A DNA stretch of 64,000 bases from assembly GCF_007197775.1 (NCBI RefSeq), contig NZ_CP041638.1, positions 2,604,001 to 2,668,000 on the forward strand, written 5' to 3'. Of this stretch, positions 24,244-34,373 are shown in pieces. This stretch comes from Thalassotalea sp. PS06. Lineage in GTDB: Bacteria > Pseudomonadota > Gammaproteobacteria > Enterobacterales > Alteromonadaceae. How positions within the stretch are numbered: position 1 is the first letter of the stretch; each line of letters starts with the position of its first letter. Made by a program: the position numbers and the translations under genes. The notes below the pieces were generated by a model. The model was not told where the DNA came from, searched no databases, and worked only from the letters and a program-made list of their open reading frames with translations.

Positions 24244-25464
24244 TTAAGCGATTTTTTGTACCGTTTTTATGTCGTCATTAGTACGACACATTTTTTGATA
24301 GCATAATGTTAATAATTGCTGCCGTTCGGTATAAAAATCTCCGGACAACTGAGTTTCTTGCATCAAATAAGTATGAAACTTTGCAAAAAACTTGGAATTA
24401 ACCCGATAGCTGGATTTCCAGAAATCATCTAAACTGCCCTGGAATGTGGTTCCGGGGAGATCATACAACGCGCTCCCCAGAGCTATAGTCGGGATACTGT
24501 GTAATAACGAAGATAATCCAACCGTTGAATTGACCGTTACTACCCCACGCAAATACGGGTAAACTTTTGGAAGGTTGAGTTCGTGAACATAAAAAACCCT
24601 GCCTTCCAACTTGTAAAAGCTGGTTAATCCCTTGATGAGTTTTTGGTAACTAATAAAGCCTCTGTCTTGAGGGTGGTGCTTAATTACCAGAACCTTGTCT
24701 TTCTCAGAATTCGTCGCAAACGAATGAATTACCTGTTTAATCACCTCTTCAACCGAAGCGAAAGGAGAGTGTTGTCTTAATTGAAAATCAACTCGAACCT
24801 GCAATGGTAACAGATAAATATTTCCGCGATGTTTGCTGATGAGTTTTCGTTTAGTTAGCCTATCAACCAACATTGAACTCCACTTTTGCCGGAAGTTACT
24901 CAACCAAAAAAAACATTCCTGCCAGCTCGTCCAGGGGCGATGATGGATGTAGTTGATGAAAGATTTGTTCTGTCTTTGATATTCAACATAATAACGAAAA
25001 CCATACCAAAGACGTTTTTTAAATGTCGGCCCAACGTTTGCGGTGCTCTTTACAGTTTTGGCGTCAGTATTATTGATTTTGACAAGGTCTAGATCTAATT
25101 CAGAATTGGCATTGCAACCATTTTCTTCCAATGTCACAAAGCCAGCTCGTAAATACCCTTCTTCGAAGCACCATACTTTAATGCCGCAGGCTTTGGCTAA
25201 AGAAATAGCCACACTATGGTAATAGCGACAATCGCCGTACACGACAATATCGGTGATTTTGTGCTCTTTATAAAAGGCATTAAGGTAATCACTCCAGTCC
25301 TTTGCCAGGCCCGTATAGTCGTAAACTTTATCGGCCCAGGCGTACACTCTGTCGCCACCATTAAGGTTAATCTTGTAGGTACAATGTTGCTGACTGGAAA
25401 AATGCTGCGCCAGATGCTTGAAAAACGTACCTAAAGGGCTTTGTAAAAATAAAATATGTTTCAT
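24244..25464 (-). CDS. kpsS: Capsule polysaccharide beta-Kdo transferase, KpsS family
   Basis: 406 residues from ATG 25464. Opens with the KpsS-type MKHILFLQSPLGTFFKHLAQ, followed by the CFEEGYLRAGFVTLEENG block and a C-terminal Capsule_synth region (LVIKHHPQDRG, VNSTVGLSSLLHSIPTIALG). KpsS adds the first Kdo to phosphatidylglycerol in the glycolipid linker of ABC-exported group 2-type capsules; KpsC then extends it. Cytoplasmic face of the inner membrane. It follows kpsC by 20 bp. A MITE sits immediately downstream. Confidence 0.92.
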   Translation of the reverse strand: MKHILFLQSPLGTFFKHLAQHFSSQQHCTYKINLNGGDRVYAWADKVYDYTGLAKDWSDYLNAFYKEHKITDIVVYGDCRYYHSVAISLAKACGIKVWCFEEGYLRAGFVTLEENGCNANSELDLDLVKINNTDAKTVKSTANVGPTFKKRLWYGFRYYVEYQRQNKSFINYIHHRPWTSWQECFFWLSNFRQKWSSMLVDRLTKRKLISKHRGNIYLLPLQVRVDFQLRQHSPFASVEEVIKQVIHSFATNSEKDKVLVIKHHPQDRGFISYQKLIKGLTSFYKLEGRVFYVHELNLPKVYPYLRGVVTVNSTVGLSSLLHSIPTIALGSALYDLPGTTFQGSLDDFWKSSYRVNSKFFAKFHTYLMQETQLSGDFYTERQQLLTLCYQKMCRTNDDIKTVQKIA

Positions 25465-25484
25465 AAAAATTGGATAATCCAACG

Positions 25485-27518
25485 TCAATTAAACGTATGC
25501 CAAAGGTAAATACATTTAGTTTTAATTCGTTGCCAGAAACTGTCTCGATTAATGGCCGTTGAGCCTTGCTCGGCCAATCCGGCGATCGCCAGTTCTGGGG
25601 AGGAAAACAGGCCTGTAGGCCAGTCTATATAACGGGGGTAGATAACCAACGTAGCGTAAACCAACTCGGCAAGGGATATACTTCGTTCTCGTCGTTGCGG
25701 TTGGCAATGATCCTCAGTTAACCCCCAACCGGAATAAAATGGCTGGCCCCAGGTCACCACTTTAACGCCTCTGATCAAAGCCTCGAATCCGCTCAGAGAG
25801 GTCATAGTATGAAGTTCATCTATGTGTGGAAATAACTTATTTAAAGTTAATTTCGACACTTCCTGGTCGACACAGTGATTGCGACACTCAGAGCTGATAT
25901 CACCGCCCCTATTCCCAGCGACAACGTCAGGATGCGGTTTATAAATGATAAAGGCATCAGGATTTTTTTCTCTTACCGAGCAAAGAAGTTGTTCGTTAGA
26001 TTGAATTCGAGGACTTCCTGTCAATAGGGATGCGTCCCCTTCTACCTGCCCGACAACGAGCAGGATCTTACGCTTTCCTTGCGGCGGGAGAAAATCTTCA
26101 TGGCTGCCAACATTATATTTACTTACGCCGGTCGCATTAAGCAATTCTATCAACTTCTCGCCGCGCAATGCGTGGGCAGCTTCAAAAGGATAGGAGTTTA
26201 AACTGTGTTCTAAATCACTCGGACGCGTGCTGTTGAAATAAATCCCATTAAAATCAATAGCTAAAGACGATGGTCGGCACAAATTTGAGCCTAGTCCTGA
26301 AGAGCGTATAAACCCATCTTCGATGCGGATACAGCAGTTTAATTCCGGATATTTATTACCCCAAACCGCATTTTGTTCACCGTCGTTAAGTTGCGTTACC
26401 GGTCGGGAAACAAACTTAAGTTTGTCAGCGTGGTGTTTAAAAAATGTCTTAATGAACGCCCGCTTCCAAAACGAAAACCCCACCAAATAGATGGTGGAAT
26501 ACTTTGGCCTTGGTTGTAATTGCATTGACAGCGACATAGCATCGCGTTGCAATTGCGTGCCGATCAACGCAACGATTTCTTCTACTTCACAAGGCTTACC
26601 ACTTATCGGATTGAAATAACGTGGGTAATCAATTAAAGCGGCGGATACAAGCTGTTCAAGAGAAACTTTGATGTTCCTTCTCTTACATTGTTTAGTATCG
26701 TTTGTAAGCCCCCACCCAGCATAGAACGGCATACCGAAACAGTGTACCGGTTTGTTCAGTAGCAATGCTTCAAAGCCCATTTGCGAGGAGACCGTATAGA
26801 CTTCGTCTACAGCCCCTAACAGAGCATGGGGATGGCAGGCTTCACTAATAACCATAACATTATCGAGGTTCTGACGTGCCAAAATGCCTTTTTTCTTACC
26901 TAAACGGGTATCAGGGTGAGCACGAAGAATTAGAGTTGCCTCAGGGTTATCGCGCTTTGCTGCCTCAAGCATTGTTAAAAAATCAGCGTCGCTGGCCAAC
27001 GCACCTTGTACCGACAGGTCGCCGGCAACCTGATCAATTAAAAGAATTTTTTTCCCTTTAATGGCATCAAGCCGCTGCGCAATAGCTGGTGGCAATGCCA
27101 ATGAATCATAGCAATTGTACTTGGTTACCCCATTGCGGATAATCGCACCGATTAACGGTTTGGCTCTTTCTGTCGAGCCGTTATAGCTTCTGGCTTTTAT
27201 CAAGTTTTCTAGATCAGATTCCTGACTGGCATCGTAGTACATGCCGGCCACATCTTTGATAATGGAAACAGCAATTCCTGATTTTGACGGGTGGCCTGTA
27301 TAGCCGATAAACCCATCTTCCAATGCCCAAAAAGGGGCTTTGGCTAATGACGCTTGCTTACGAACATTTTCAGTATTGGCCTTTAAGCCCCAACCGACAA
27401 AAACGTCATCACCTGCCAGGCATTTATTACTGCGGAAGATTTCCAGCGGCATGCCAAACACTGCTTCGATAAGCTGCTTTCGTTTTGCCAGTCCTTTTGA
27501 GCTTGTGTAAATTGTCAT
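25485..27518 (-). CDS. kpsC: Capsule polysaccharide poly-beta-Kdo transferase, KpsC family
   Basis: 677 residues from ATG 27518. Two homologous halves, each with the diagnostic 'EDGFI' block: ALEDGFIGYTG near residue 70 and RIEDGFIRSSGLGSNL near 400. Each also has a HPD block (LRAHPDTRLGKK, YKPHPDVVAGNR) and a FGMPFYAGWGLT / WGQPFYSGWGLT repeat. This duplicated layout is typical of KpsC, a dual-module beta-Kdo transferase that builds the oligo-Kdo linker. With KpsS it marks the locus as lipid-anchored and ABC-dependent. It is probably the start of a kpsC-kpsS operon. Confidence 0.93.
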   Translation of the reverse strand: MTIYTSSKGLAKRKQLIEAVFGMPLEIFRSNKCLAGDDVFVGWGLKANTENVRKQASLAKAPFWALEDGFIGYTGHPSKSGIAVSIIKDVAGMYYDASQESDLENLIKARSYNGSTERAKPLIGAIIRNGVTKYNCYDSLALPPAIAQRLDAIKGKKILLIDQVAGDLSVQGALASDADFLTMLEAAKRDNPEATLILRAHPDTRLGKKKGILARQNLDNVMVISEACHPHALLGAVDEVYTVSSQMGFEALLLNKPVHCFGMPFYAGWGLTNDTKQCKRRNIKVSLEQLVSAALIDYPRYFNPISGKPCEVEEIVALIGTQLQRDAMSLSMQLQPRPKYSTIYLVGFSFWKRAFIKTFFKHHADKLKFVSRPVTQLNDGEQNAVWGNKYPELNCCIRIEDGFIRSSGLGSNLCRPSSLAIDFNGIYFNSTRPSDLEHSLNSYPFEAAHALRGEKLIELLNATGVSKYNVGSHEDFLPPQGKRKILLVVGQVEGDASLLTGSPRIQSNEQLLCSVREKNPDAFIIYKPHPDVVAGNRGGDISSECRNHCVDQEVSKLTLNKLFPHIDELHTMTSLSGFEALIRGVKVVTWGQPFYSGWGLTEDHCQPQRRERSISLAELVYATLVIYPRYIDWPTGLFSSPELAIAGLAEQGSTAINRDSFWQRIKTKCIYLWHTFN

Positions 27519-27784
27519 GAATAAAATCAGTTGAAGGTTAAAAACTATGCTCCGCAAAAAGCAAAATGCAAAATGCAAAGAAGTTGGATATCAGGCTTTT
27601 TCGACATTGTAATTGGGGGAATACGATTCAGGTATTGACGAAAAACACCAAGCTTACGAAAAGCATCGTGATTATATCTAAGCAATCGTTCAAATTAAAC
27701 CCTGATGCATAAAAAGCTTTGTTATCAGGTTGTTAAGTTTTGCCTGAGTGAATACCATTGCCGCAAAACATTTGCTATTCAGAC

Positions 27785-27814
27785 TGTACATTCTCGCCTC
27801 TCAAAACCTATAAT
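27785..27814 (+). promoter_or_regulatory. Possible promoter for the plus-strand glycosyltransferase
   Basis: TGTACA (27785-27790), 18-bp gap, then a perfect TATAAT (27809-27814), about 36 bases before the ATG at 27850. The -35 match is weak. The 331-bp gap between the divergent kpsC and this gene should also hold the kpsC promoter, which I could not place. Confidence 0.35.
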
Positions 27815-27849
27815 ACGAAACTCTCTGTAGACGATCCCAGACGGCTTGC

Positions 27850-29295
27850 ATGGTTCGATTTCTTTTTATTAGTCACTCAAAACGCGGTGACTTCTTCTAT
27901 AACGACGCCTCCGCTCGTTATCGATGTATTTTTCCTGCGGAGTTTATCAATGCAAGTGGCGTAAAGGCCGATGTTATTCACTTTAGCCAGCACAAGGCTA
28001 TTGAACTGAGCGATTATTCCCACGTTGTTTTCCATCGCCCGCAGTATTCAAGAAAGCTCAAATCATTTGTCCAGAAATTATCAGGAGCCGGCATCTATAC
28101 GGTTGCCGATTACGATGATTTATTATTCTGTACCGATTCCGTCGAGCAAAGCCCGGCAGTGTTGTCAGGAAAAATGTCGGCAAATCAATGCCTGAAGCAA
28201 GTTCATTCCTACCAAAAAGCGCTAAAGCTGTTTGCTAATTTTTGGGTTTCAACCCAACCATTAAAAAACCAACTTGAAAATACAGTCAATGCGCTCAACC
28301 ACTCCGCTGAAAACATTGATGTCATCTTTAATATGCTTCCGCTAAGATGGGTAAACCAGGTTGAAAAGACCAGTGTACAAAGCAAATTTGCCGAGAAAAT
28401 CATTCGTTATTTGCCTGGCACCAGTCACCACAGTCACGATTTTCAGCGGATTGCTTCACCGCTCTCGACATTTCTAATAAGACATCCTGACGTCACACTC
28501 GAAGTTATTGGTGATATGAGTGTCGACGAATCCGCGTTTCCGCAAGGGCAATTTGTACGCAGAGGTTACGTAGCGTTTGAGGAGCTACCGGATTTAATTG
28601 CAACGAGTTGGTTAACTTTGGCCCCACTTGAAGACAATGTATTTAACCAGTGTAAAAGTGGTTTAAAATTTTGGGAAAGTGGTTTGCTCGGGGTTCCGGC
28701 AATCTGCTCACCTATCGACGATATATCTCGCTTCAAAAATAAAGGCTTGATGCTTTGTAGCACTGACCAAGAATGGCTAGCCGCCCTCGAGCAGATGACA
28801 GATGAAGCTAGCTATCAAACGGCCTGTGCTGATGCTGAAGACCGTGCTCTAAAAGCAGTTCATCGCAAAGAAGAACAAAGGTTGCAGAGTTTAGGGTTAT
28901 CAGAAGCAGGCTCTGAAATCGTAACAATTAAACTTTCCGAAAAATATGCGCGGTTACATCATTACCTTATGAGCGCCTGGTTTGGCCCAAGATGGCCTGG
29001 AAAATTGCTAAACCCGACAGATACTGATTTCAAACATGCCAATTTCGTTGATGAAGCATTTGGACAATCTCAAGTGTTAATTCCAGAGCCATTGACCAAT
29101 AAATTAGGAACATCGTTAAAGATCTGCGATGTCTCAATTGAGATTAATACTTTGTTAAAAAACAGAGCAACCACCATTAGCCTTTTAGATAAGCCCGCTA
29201 AGCCCAGTACAATATCAAGAAAAGCTAAAAAGCTGTTGCGTTCACCTCGCGAATTCTTCCGCGACTCAAAAGTTGTGAAAAGTTTTAGGCGTTAA
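27850..29295 (+). CDS. GT-B fold glycosyltransferase (GT4-like)
   Basis: 481 residues. N-terminal FLFISHSKRGDFFYNDASARYR and YTVADYDDLLF, then a GT4-like C-terminal half: RYLPGTSHHSHDF, LEVIGDMSVDES, VAFEELPDLIATSWLTLAPLEDNVFNQCKSGLKFWESGLLGVPAICSP, the classic nucleotide-sugar binding region of GT-B enzymes. Likely cytoplasmic, building the capsule repeat unit. It is the only plus-strand gene of the capsule locus. It faces the sulfotransferase gene, with only 5 bp between the two stop codons. Confidence 0.82.
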   Translation: MVRFLFISHSKRGDFFYNDASARYRCIFPAEFINASGVKADVIHFSQHKAIELSDYSHVVFHRPQYSRKLKSFVQKLSGAGIYTVADYDDLLFCTDSVEQSPAVLSGKMSANQCLKQVHSYQKALKLFANFWVSTQPLKNQLENTVNALNHSAENIDVIFNMLPLRWVNQVEKTSVQSKFAEKIIRYLPGTSHHSHDFQRIASPLSTFLIRHPDVTLEVIGDMSVDESAFPQGQFVRRGYVAFEELPDLIATSWLTLAPLEDNVFNQCKSGLKFWESGLLGVPAICSPIDDISRFKNKGLMLCSTDQEWLAALEQMTDEASYQTACADAEDRALKAVHRKEEQRLQSLGLSEAGSEIVTIKLSEKYARLHHYLMSAWFGPRWPGKLLNPTDTDFKHANFVDEAFGQSQVLIPEPLTNKLGTSLKICDVSIEINTLLKNRATTISLLDKPAKPSTISRKAKKLLRSPREFFRDSKVVKSFRR

Positions 29296-29300
29296 AGTTA

Positions 29301-30596
29301 TTAACTCCCGCTCTCATCCAGGAGCTTGTTCAGATAGCTAAGTTTCGAATTGATAAATGGTCCTGTGGGTCTCAACTTAGCCGCGTTTTCCATGAGGATC
29401 TGAGCTAAGCCAAGATTTTCATGTTCGAAACAACACGATAAATCTCGGTAGAGCTCGGCTGAAGCGATGTCGTTCCCATAAATCTCTGTTAAAGAATCTA
29501 ATAAACGATGCGCGGTTTTAGGAACTCCTTTCCCGAGTTGCACTTTCTCAGTTACTGATGAATCTGCCTCATCGCCCGGTTTGCATTTAAGTTTCATTCG
29601 CAGTAATGCAGCTAAATCGTTGTCATGTTCAGACAGGTATTGGAGTATCGAATTTCGAGCATCATCGCTAAGATTCTGCTTAAAGTATGCCTTTTGCTTC
29701 TTAGTTTTTATCTGATCCAGAAACCCTTTAGCCGAACTTTCAGGAATTTTACACTGTTCAAGAAGCGGGACGAGTGTATCCACAACTTGTATTTTAAATG
29801 CTTCATAGGTCTCTGGGTCAACGATTGAGTAGTCTGTAACCCCCCCCTGATAACTCTGAAGCAACTTATCCAATTTAATATCATTGGCTGCAGATAAATG
29901 GTAATGGTTGATTAATCGTTTGAATTCTAATGCTTCAAAACAATAAGAAGGATTAACATCACCAACCGTTAAATTCGGTAACTTTGAAATATTAAATATT
30001 TCAAAAAAGTCGTGCAGGATGTTTCCACCTGCAAATAAGTCTCTGGAGTACAACCTGATAATAAAGTTCTCCAGCCGATAATCTCGTACCGCCTTGGTCA
30101 GGAACTCTGCGCCATAAGGTCTTGCACTAAATGAATGGTAACGATCAGCTATTGGCTTCATTAACCTGGAACGTTTTACATTCTGGTTATAACCGGACTC
30201 AAAGAATTCTAGCGGGGAGCGAATGTAAAATATAAATTGGGCGCCTGGAAAATACTCAATTAACTTGTCTAAGTGACGCCAAAAAGCCTCAGAAGACAAA
30301 ATAATTTTCTTATTACGAAGCCGAGATATATCACCTTTAAATTTATTTATTTTAGATGAGCTTAACGTCCATTTACCATCAATTACAGTTCCTAGCAGGC
30401 CCGCATGGCCTGAACTAATCCCATTTTCATCCAAATTGTGCTCTGGATAGTAGTACCCCTTTTTTTCTAGAAATTTAGTATTTTTACTACACCAATTCTG
30501 AATTACGGAAGTGCCCGTTTTACCAGGTCCAACGTGAATGAATAGTTGTGGAAAGACTCTTTTGTCACGCTCTCTTGAAAATAAATTAGTTAGCAT
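29301..30596 (-). CDS. Sulfotransferase-domain protein
   Basis: 431 residues. 5'-phosphosulfate loop FIHVGPGKTGTSVIQNW (about 19-35) and a 3'-phosphate block FIFYIRSPLEFFESGYNQN (about 121-139) mark a PAPS-dependent sulfotransferase. The last ~100 residues may be an added helical (TPR-like) region. It probably sulfates the capsule polysaccharide. Its ATG lies inside the end of the upstream (broken) sulfotransferase gene, with an 11-bp overlap, so it belongs to the same operon. No PAPS-synthesis genes are in the window. Confidence 0.82.
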   Translation of the reverse strand: MLTNLFSRERDKRVFPQLFIHVGPGKTGTSVIQNWCSKNTKFLEKKGYYYPEHNLDENGISSGHAGLLGTVIDGKWTLSSSKINKFKGDISRLRNKKIILSSEAFWRHLDKLIEYFPGAQFIFYIRSPLEFFESGYNQNVKRSRLMKPIADRYHSFSARPYGAEFLTKAVRDYRLENFIIRLYSRDLFAGGNILHDFFEIFNISKLPNLTVGDVNPSYCFEALEFKRLINHYHLSAANDIKLDKLLQSYQGGVTDYSIVDPETYEAFKIQVVDTLVPLLEQCKIPESSAKGFLDQIKTKKQKAYFKQNLSDDARNSILQYLSEHDNDLAALLRMKLKCKPGDEADSSVTEKVQLGKGVPKTAHRLLDSLTEIYGNDIASAELYRDLSCCFEHENLGLAQILMENAAKLRPTGPFINSKLSYLNKLLDESGS

Positions 30597-31673
30597 AAAA
30601 ATGATTTGTTTCTAAATACTGATAAAGCGCTAGATCATGGACAACCAAAGGTTTGAGAGCCTCACAAATGCTTTCATCGGAAGCTTCCAACCCAAATTTA
30701 TGGTTAAGGGCATTATCGACTCGATTTGTTGTAGGCGTATAAACTAGCCCAAAATGATTCAAGATAGACGTTAAAAATTGATTGATATTTTTGTCAAAGC
30801 CGATCACGTCAAACTCTTTGAGGTTTTCTATAGCCTCATCAACATCGCTTTTTGAAATCTGAGGTTTTGAGGTATTTTTACGAAGGTAACGAGTTTGAAC
30901 ATTGTCAAACAGGTGATATTCCCGTGGCTCAAACGAATTGAGCATCTTAGTAATTTCTGATGCGTTGGATAAATCGAACTGTTTCATTTTATCGGCAATG
31001 ATTCGAATGTATTCCGGATGCTGCATGTATCTGTCTGCGTTTTCCGGCTCCCCTAGCGCTCGTACCCAAGCTAAATGGGAGATAACATGAGCATATGGCT
31101 CTCGTAATGTTACAGCTTTTTTAAAGCAGCCTATGTCAGCGTGTTTTTTAAAGTTTTCATAAACTAGATGGCCAGACAAAATGAAATGTTACGATTTTGA
31201 AGCTCATCCTTCCAATTAGACTTCGATTCCACATGTTTCAATACTGCAGAATGTCCCAATAACTCTTCCATGATATTGTTAATCGTAGAACCGGCTGTTT
31301 TTGGTATGTGAACATATAAAATCGAATTTACTGTAGAAATCTCCGCAAGAGAAATCGTTTGGCCCGAATGCAATTGAATCTTGATATTATATTTTTCTTC
31401 AGCCTTAAAATTAGAGTGATCTATTTCAAAACCGGAATTGCCAGAATTTTCTATATCAGGAAAGCTCTCACCCAGTTTAGGTCTGGGGAAACACAAGTGT
31501 ATTTCCGAAATAGTTTTACCGTTTTTTGAACTATAAAAAACCCTATTAATTTCAGAATCCATATCAATTATCCAACCACAAAGTTTGTTTTTTTTCTCAA
31601 CGGTTTCTGAATCTACATGAAACAAAATCCTATCAAGGTTATTTGGCAATTTTTTTACAACGATGTTAGCCAT
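30586..31673 (-). pseudogene. Second sulfotransferase, split by a single frameshift
   Basis: Two reading frames make one protein of about 360 residues. 31673-31164 holds an N-terminal domain and LYVHIPKTAGSTINNIMEEL, the PAPS 5'-loop of the family-2 sulfotransferases. 31179-30586 continues with SGHLVYENF and AVTLREPYAHVISHLAW, the 3'-phosphate motif. The frame is lost at a run of four T on the coding strand (31178-31181); five T would restore NISFLSGHLVYEN. Its start overlaps the upstream glycosyltransferase stop (ATGGCTAA). Either the gene is broken or one base is missing from the sequence. Confidence 0.82.
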
Positions 31674-33888
31674 TTATTTCAAAATTCTCTTTATTCTTAG
31701 TAAGGTTGGGGCTATAAAATGGATCATTTGCCAGCTCTTTAGGCCATGTTGACTTCATATGTCGTGCTTCTTCATTAAACCGTTTAATCTTCTCAGGGCT
31801 ATCTTCTGCACCTCGACTGATAGATTCATGATGATAAAGCTCAGCATATGGTGTCCATAAATTTCGGTAGCCAGCTCGTTTAACCTTCAAACAAAAATCA
31901 ACATCGTTAAAAGCCACTGTAAGGTCATGTTCATTCAACCCACCTACTTGTTCAAATATCGGCTTCTTGACTAACATACACGCCGCCGTTACAGCGGATA
32001 AGTTTTGGTTTAAATTAAGTCGAGAGAAATAGCCAGGGTCATCTCTCTCGAAATATTTATGAGAATGCCCCGCTACACCACCTATGCCGCAAATGACCCC
32101 CGCATGCTGTATAGTATCATTGCTGTAATAAAGCTTTGCACCGACGCAGCCTATTTCATCTCTTACTGCATGACTAACCATTTGTGTTAACCAATCGCCA
32201 TTGATAACTTCGACATCATTATTAATCAGACCAATAATTTCTCCATTTGCATAACCAGCAGCAAAATTATTTATTGCAGAATAGTTAAATGGAAATGGGT
32301 ATTTTAAAAGGGTAACTTGGGGATGATTACTAATGTCGTCAAAGTAGCTTAACGCGACTTCATCGTCGGAATTATTGTCGATTAACAATATCTCGTAATT
32401 TTTGTATGTGGTTTTTTCTAATATTGAATCAATGGCTTGTTTCGTTATTTCATAACCATTGTATGTCGGAATAATTAAACTTACCAAAGGTTCGGAGTCC
32501 ATGACCCAAGAAGTTTTATAAGTATTAGGATATTTACCCGACTCGATCAGTACTTTCTCGTTCATCGCGGCAAAGTGATCTCGAAGCGCTCGGATTCCAG
32601 CTTCTGTGGTATAACTCTTCTCGCCTTCGTCCAATGCAGTCGAACCTTCAATGGCACGCCAGTGATACAGCACTTTCGGAATATGGGCAATTTCGGATTC
32701 TGTGATCTCTCTTGTAAACCTCAACAGCAAATCAAAATCTTGGCTGCCTTCATAGCCGAGCCTAAAGCCGCCTATTTTATTTACAATTTCCCGCTTATAT
32801 ACGCCCAGGTGAGAAACATAGTTTTGGGAATAGAGTAAATCCGGATTCCAACTAGACTTAAAATGCGGAGATGAGCGCTTGCCATCTTCATCTACCTTGT
32901 CTTCGTCAGAGTAAATTAATTTCAAATTCGTATTAGATTCTATCTTCAACGCCACTTCATTCAGTGCATGAGGGGATAAGAGATCATCATGATCCAACAA
33001 CACGATGTACTCTCCTTTAGCGTAAGCCAAAGCCGAATTACTTGCTGCTGAAATATGCCCATTATCCTCTCGAAAATAATACTGATCCTTGAATCATCAA
33101 GATTTGCCACTTCTTCAAACACGCATGCGTATCTATACATGTAGATGCATCGTCTGCTATAACCAATTGCCAATTGTCGCATGTTTGGTCTAAAACAGAG
33201 CGAATGCACTCATCCAAAACTGAGGTTTAGTGTTGTACGTAGGGACTAAAATCGAAAATAGAGGGAAGGACTTTCATTTACACCAGCTTTTGAAATACCC
33301 TTGCTCCAGAGCGCAGGTTCTATAGAGTTTATCCAAGCATCATAAGATGCAACATGATTTGACTTTAAATCGAATAACTTGTCATATTTATTTAATAAAC
33401 ACGTTGTCGATTCACTACTAAATAAAGTGCCGTAAAGTATTGCCAAATTTAACTTCAAGCTTTCTCAGGATCCTTGTTCTTGCAATCTGTGAGTGATTTT
33501 TCTCAGCCTTATCTCCAAACCAAACGCACTTCCTGGAGTTTCGGAAGGATCCCACCTTAATCCTTTAATTGGGCGCTCAAAAAGCAAACTCGCTTGAAAC
33601 AACCAATTCCTTTGATAGGCAAATTGATCGCATTTGACTCACTAAAACCCTTACCATAATCGACATAGAGCTTTGACAACATTTATTACCGAGTGTGAGA
33701 CTCTGACCTCCAACATGTAAAACCTGTGGAGGGCAAATATTGCTAGTTTGAATATAACATTGAGGGTCAGTGTTATTCCACTCCAAACAGTTAGCAGTCC
33801 GTTTAACATTTGCAGTCTCATAAATAGAGGTTTTAGAACGACGATCTATTAGAAGGCACGTATTGTGTATGATTTTTGATAATTTCAT
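31666..33888 (-). pseudogene. Large two-domain GT2 glycosyltransferase with many frameshifts
   Basis: Pieces in all three frames align end to end into one protein of about 740 residues. Starting at ATG 33888, they are MKLSKIIHNTC.., KLYVDYGKGFSESNAINLPIK, WLFQASLLFERPIKGLRWDP, the KYDKLFDLKS..YDAWINSIE segment, a first GT2 domain (SILVPTYNTKPQFLDECIRS ... ADDAS ... DHDD) and a second GT2 domain (SLIIPTYNGYEITKQAIDS ... NNDVEV). The last 454 codons (from 33030) are intact. Each visible shift can be repaired by adding one base to a short A or T run, except an in-frame TGA near 33465. The 3' end overlaps the sulfotransferase start. Confidence 0.85.
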
Positions 33889-33979
33889 TTGTAGGATTAA
33901 TAAGACTAGAAAGAATCCAAGGAAAGGTGCAGCATAGATGATATAGGCCTTGCAAAGGTTAGAATTTGAAATAAAACCT

Positions 33980-34372
33980 CTAACGCGAGGTTATTACCTC
34001 AATAATTTCCGTTGTTGATACTGACGGTGTCCGCTCCAGGTAAACGACCTCACAAATGTCGGATAAGTAATCGAACTTTCCTTTCCAGTCATCGCCCATT
34101 ACTAAAATATCTGCGCCATAATATTCGATATACTCTCTTTTTTTCTCTAATGAGTATTCTTCAAAACATAGATTTACGTACCTGAGTCCATTAATAATTT
34201 TCATTCGATCATCTTGGTTGTAAACAGGGTTCCGGCCTTTTTTGGAAAAATTCAATTCGTCTGTAGAAACGCCCACGATTAGCCTATCTCCATATGTTGC
34301 AGCGCGCTGCAGAAGGTTGACATGCCCTACATGAAATACGTCAAATGTTCCGAAAGTAATTACTGTTTTCAT
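33980..34372 (-). CDS. Glycerol-3-phosphate cytidylyltransferase-like protein (TagD type)
   Basis: 130 residues from ATG 34372, typical TagD length. Nucleotidyltransferase signatures: TFDVFHVGHVNLL (about 8-20, with the HxGH motif), VGVSTDELN, and the C-terminal RTPSVSTTEI (RT.gISTT-like) loop. It should make CDP-glycerol, or a related CDP-activated alcohol, for attachment to the polysaccharide. A longer frame to 34474 is rejected because that stretch encodes the LicD C-terminus in another frame. It starts one base after the LicD stop (TAGAATG), consistent with a shared role in adding phosphodiester substituents. Confidence 0.88.
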   Translation of the reverse strand: MKTVITFGTFDVFHVGHVNLLQRAATYGDRLIVGVSTDELNFSKKGRNPVYNQDDRMKIINGLRYVNLCFEEYSLEKKREYIEYYGADILVMGDDWKGKFDYLSDICEVVYLERTPSVSTTEIIEVITSR

Positions 34373-34373
34373 T

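Noticed and set aside
32961..33888. Separate small minus-strand genes at 32961-33209, 33246-33458 and 33577-33888
   Set aside because: Their translations, or the alternative frames over them, fit end to end as pieces of one glycosyltransferase; they are fragments of the broken gene.
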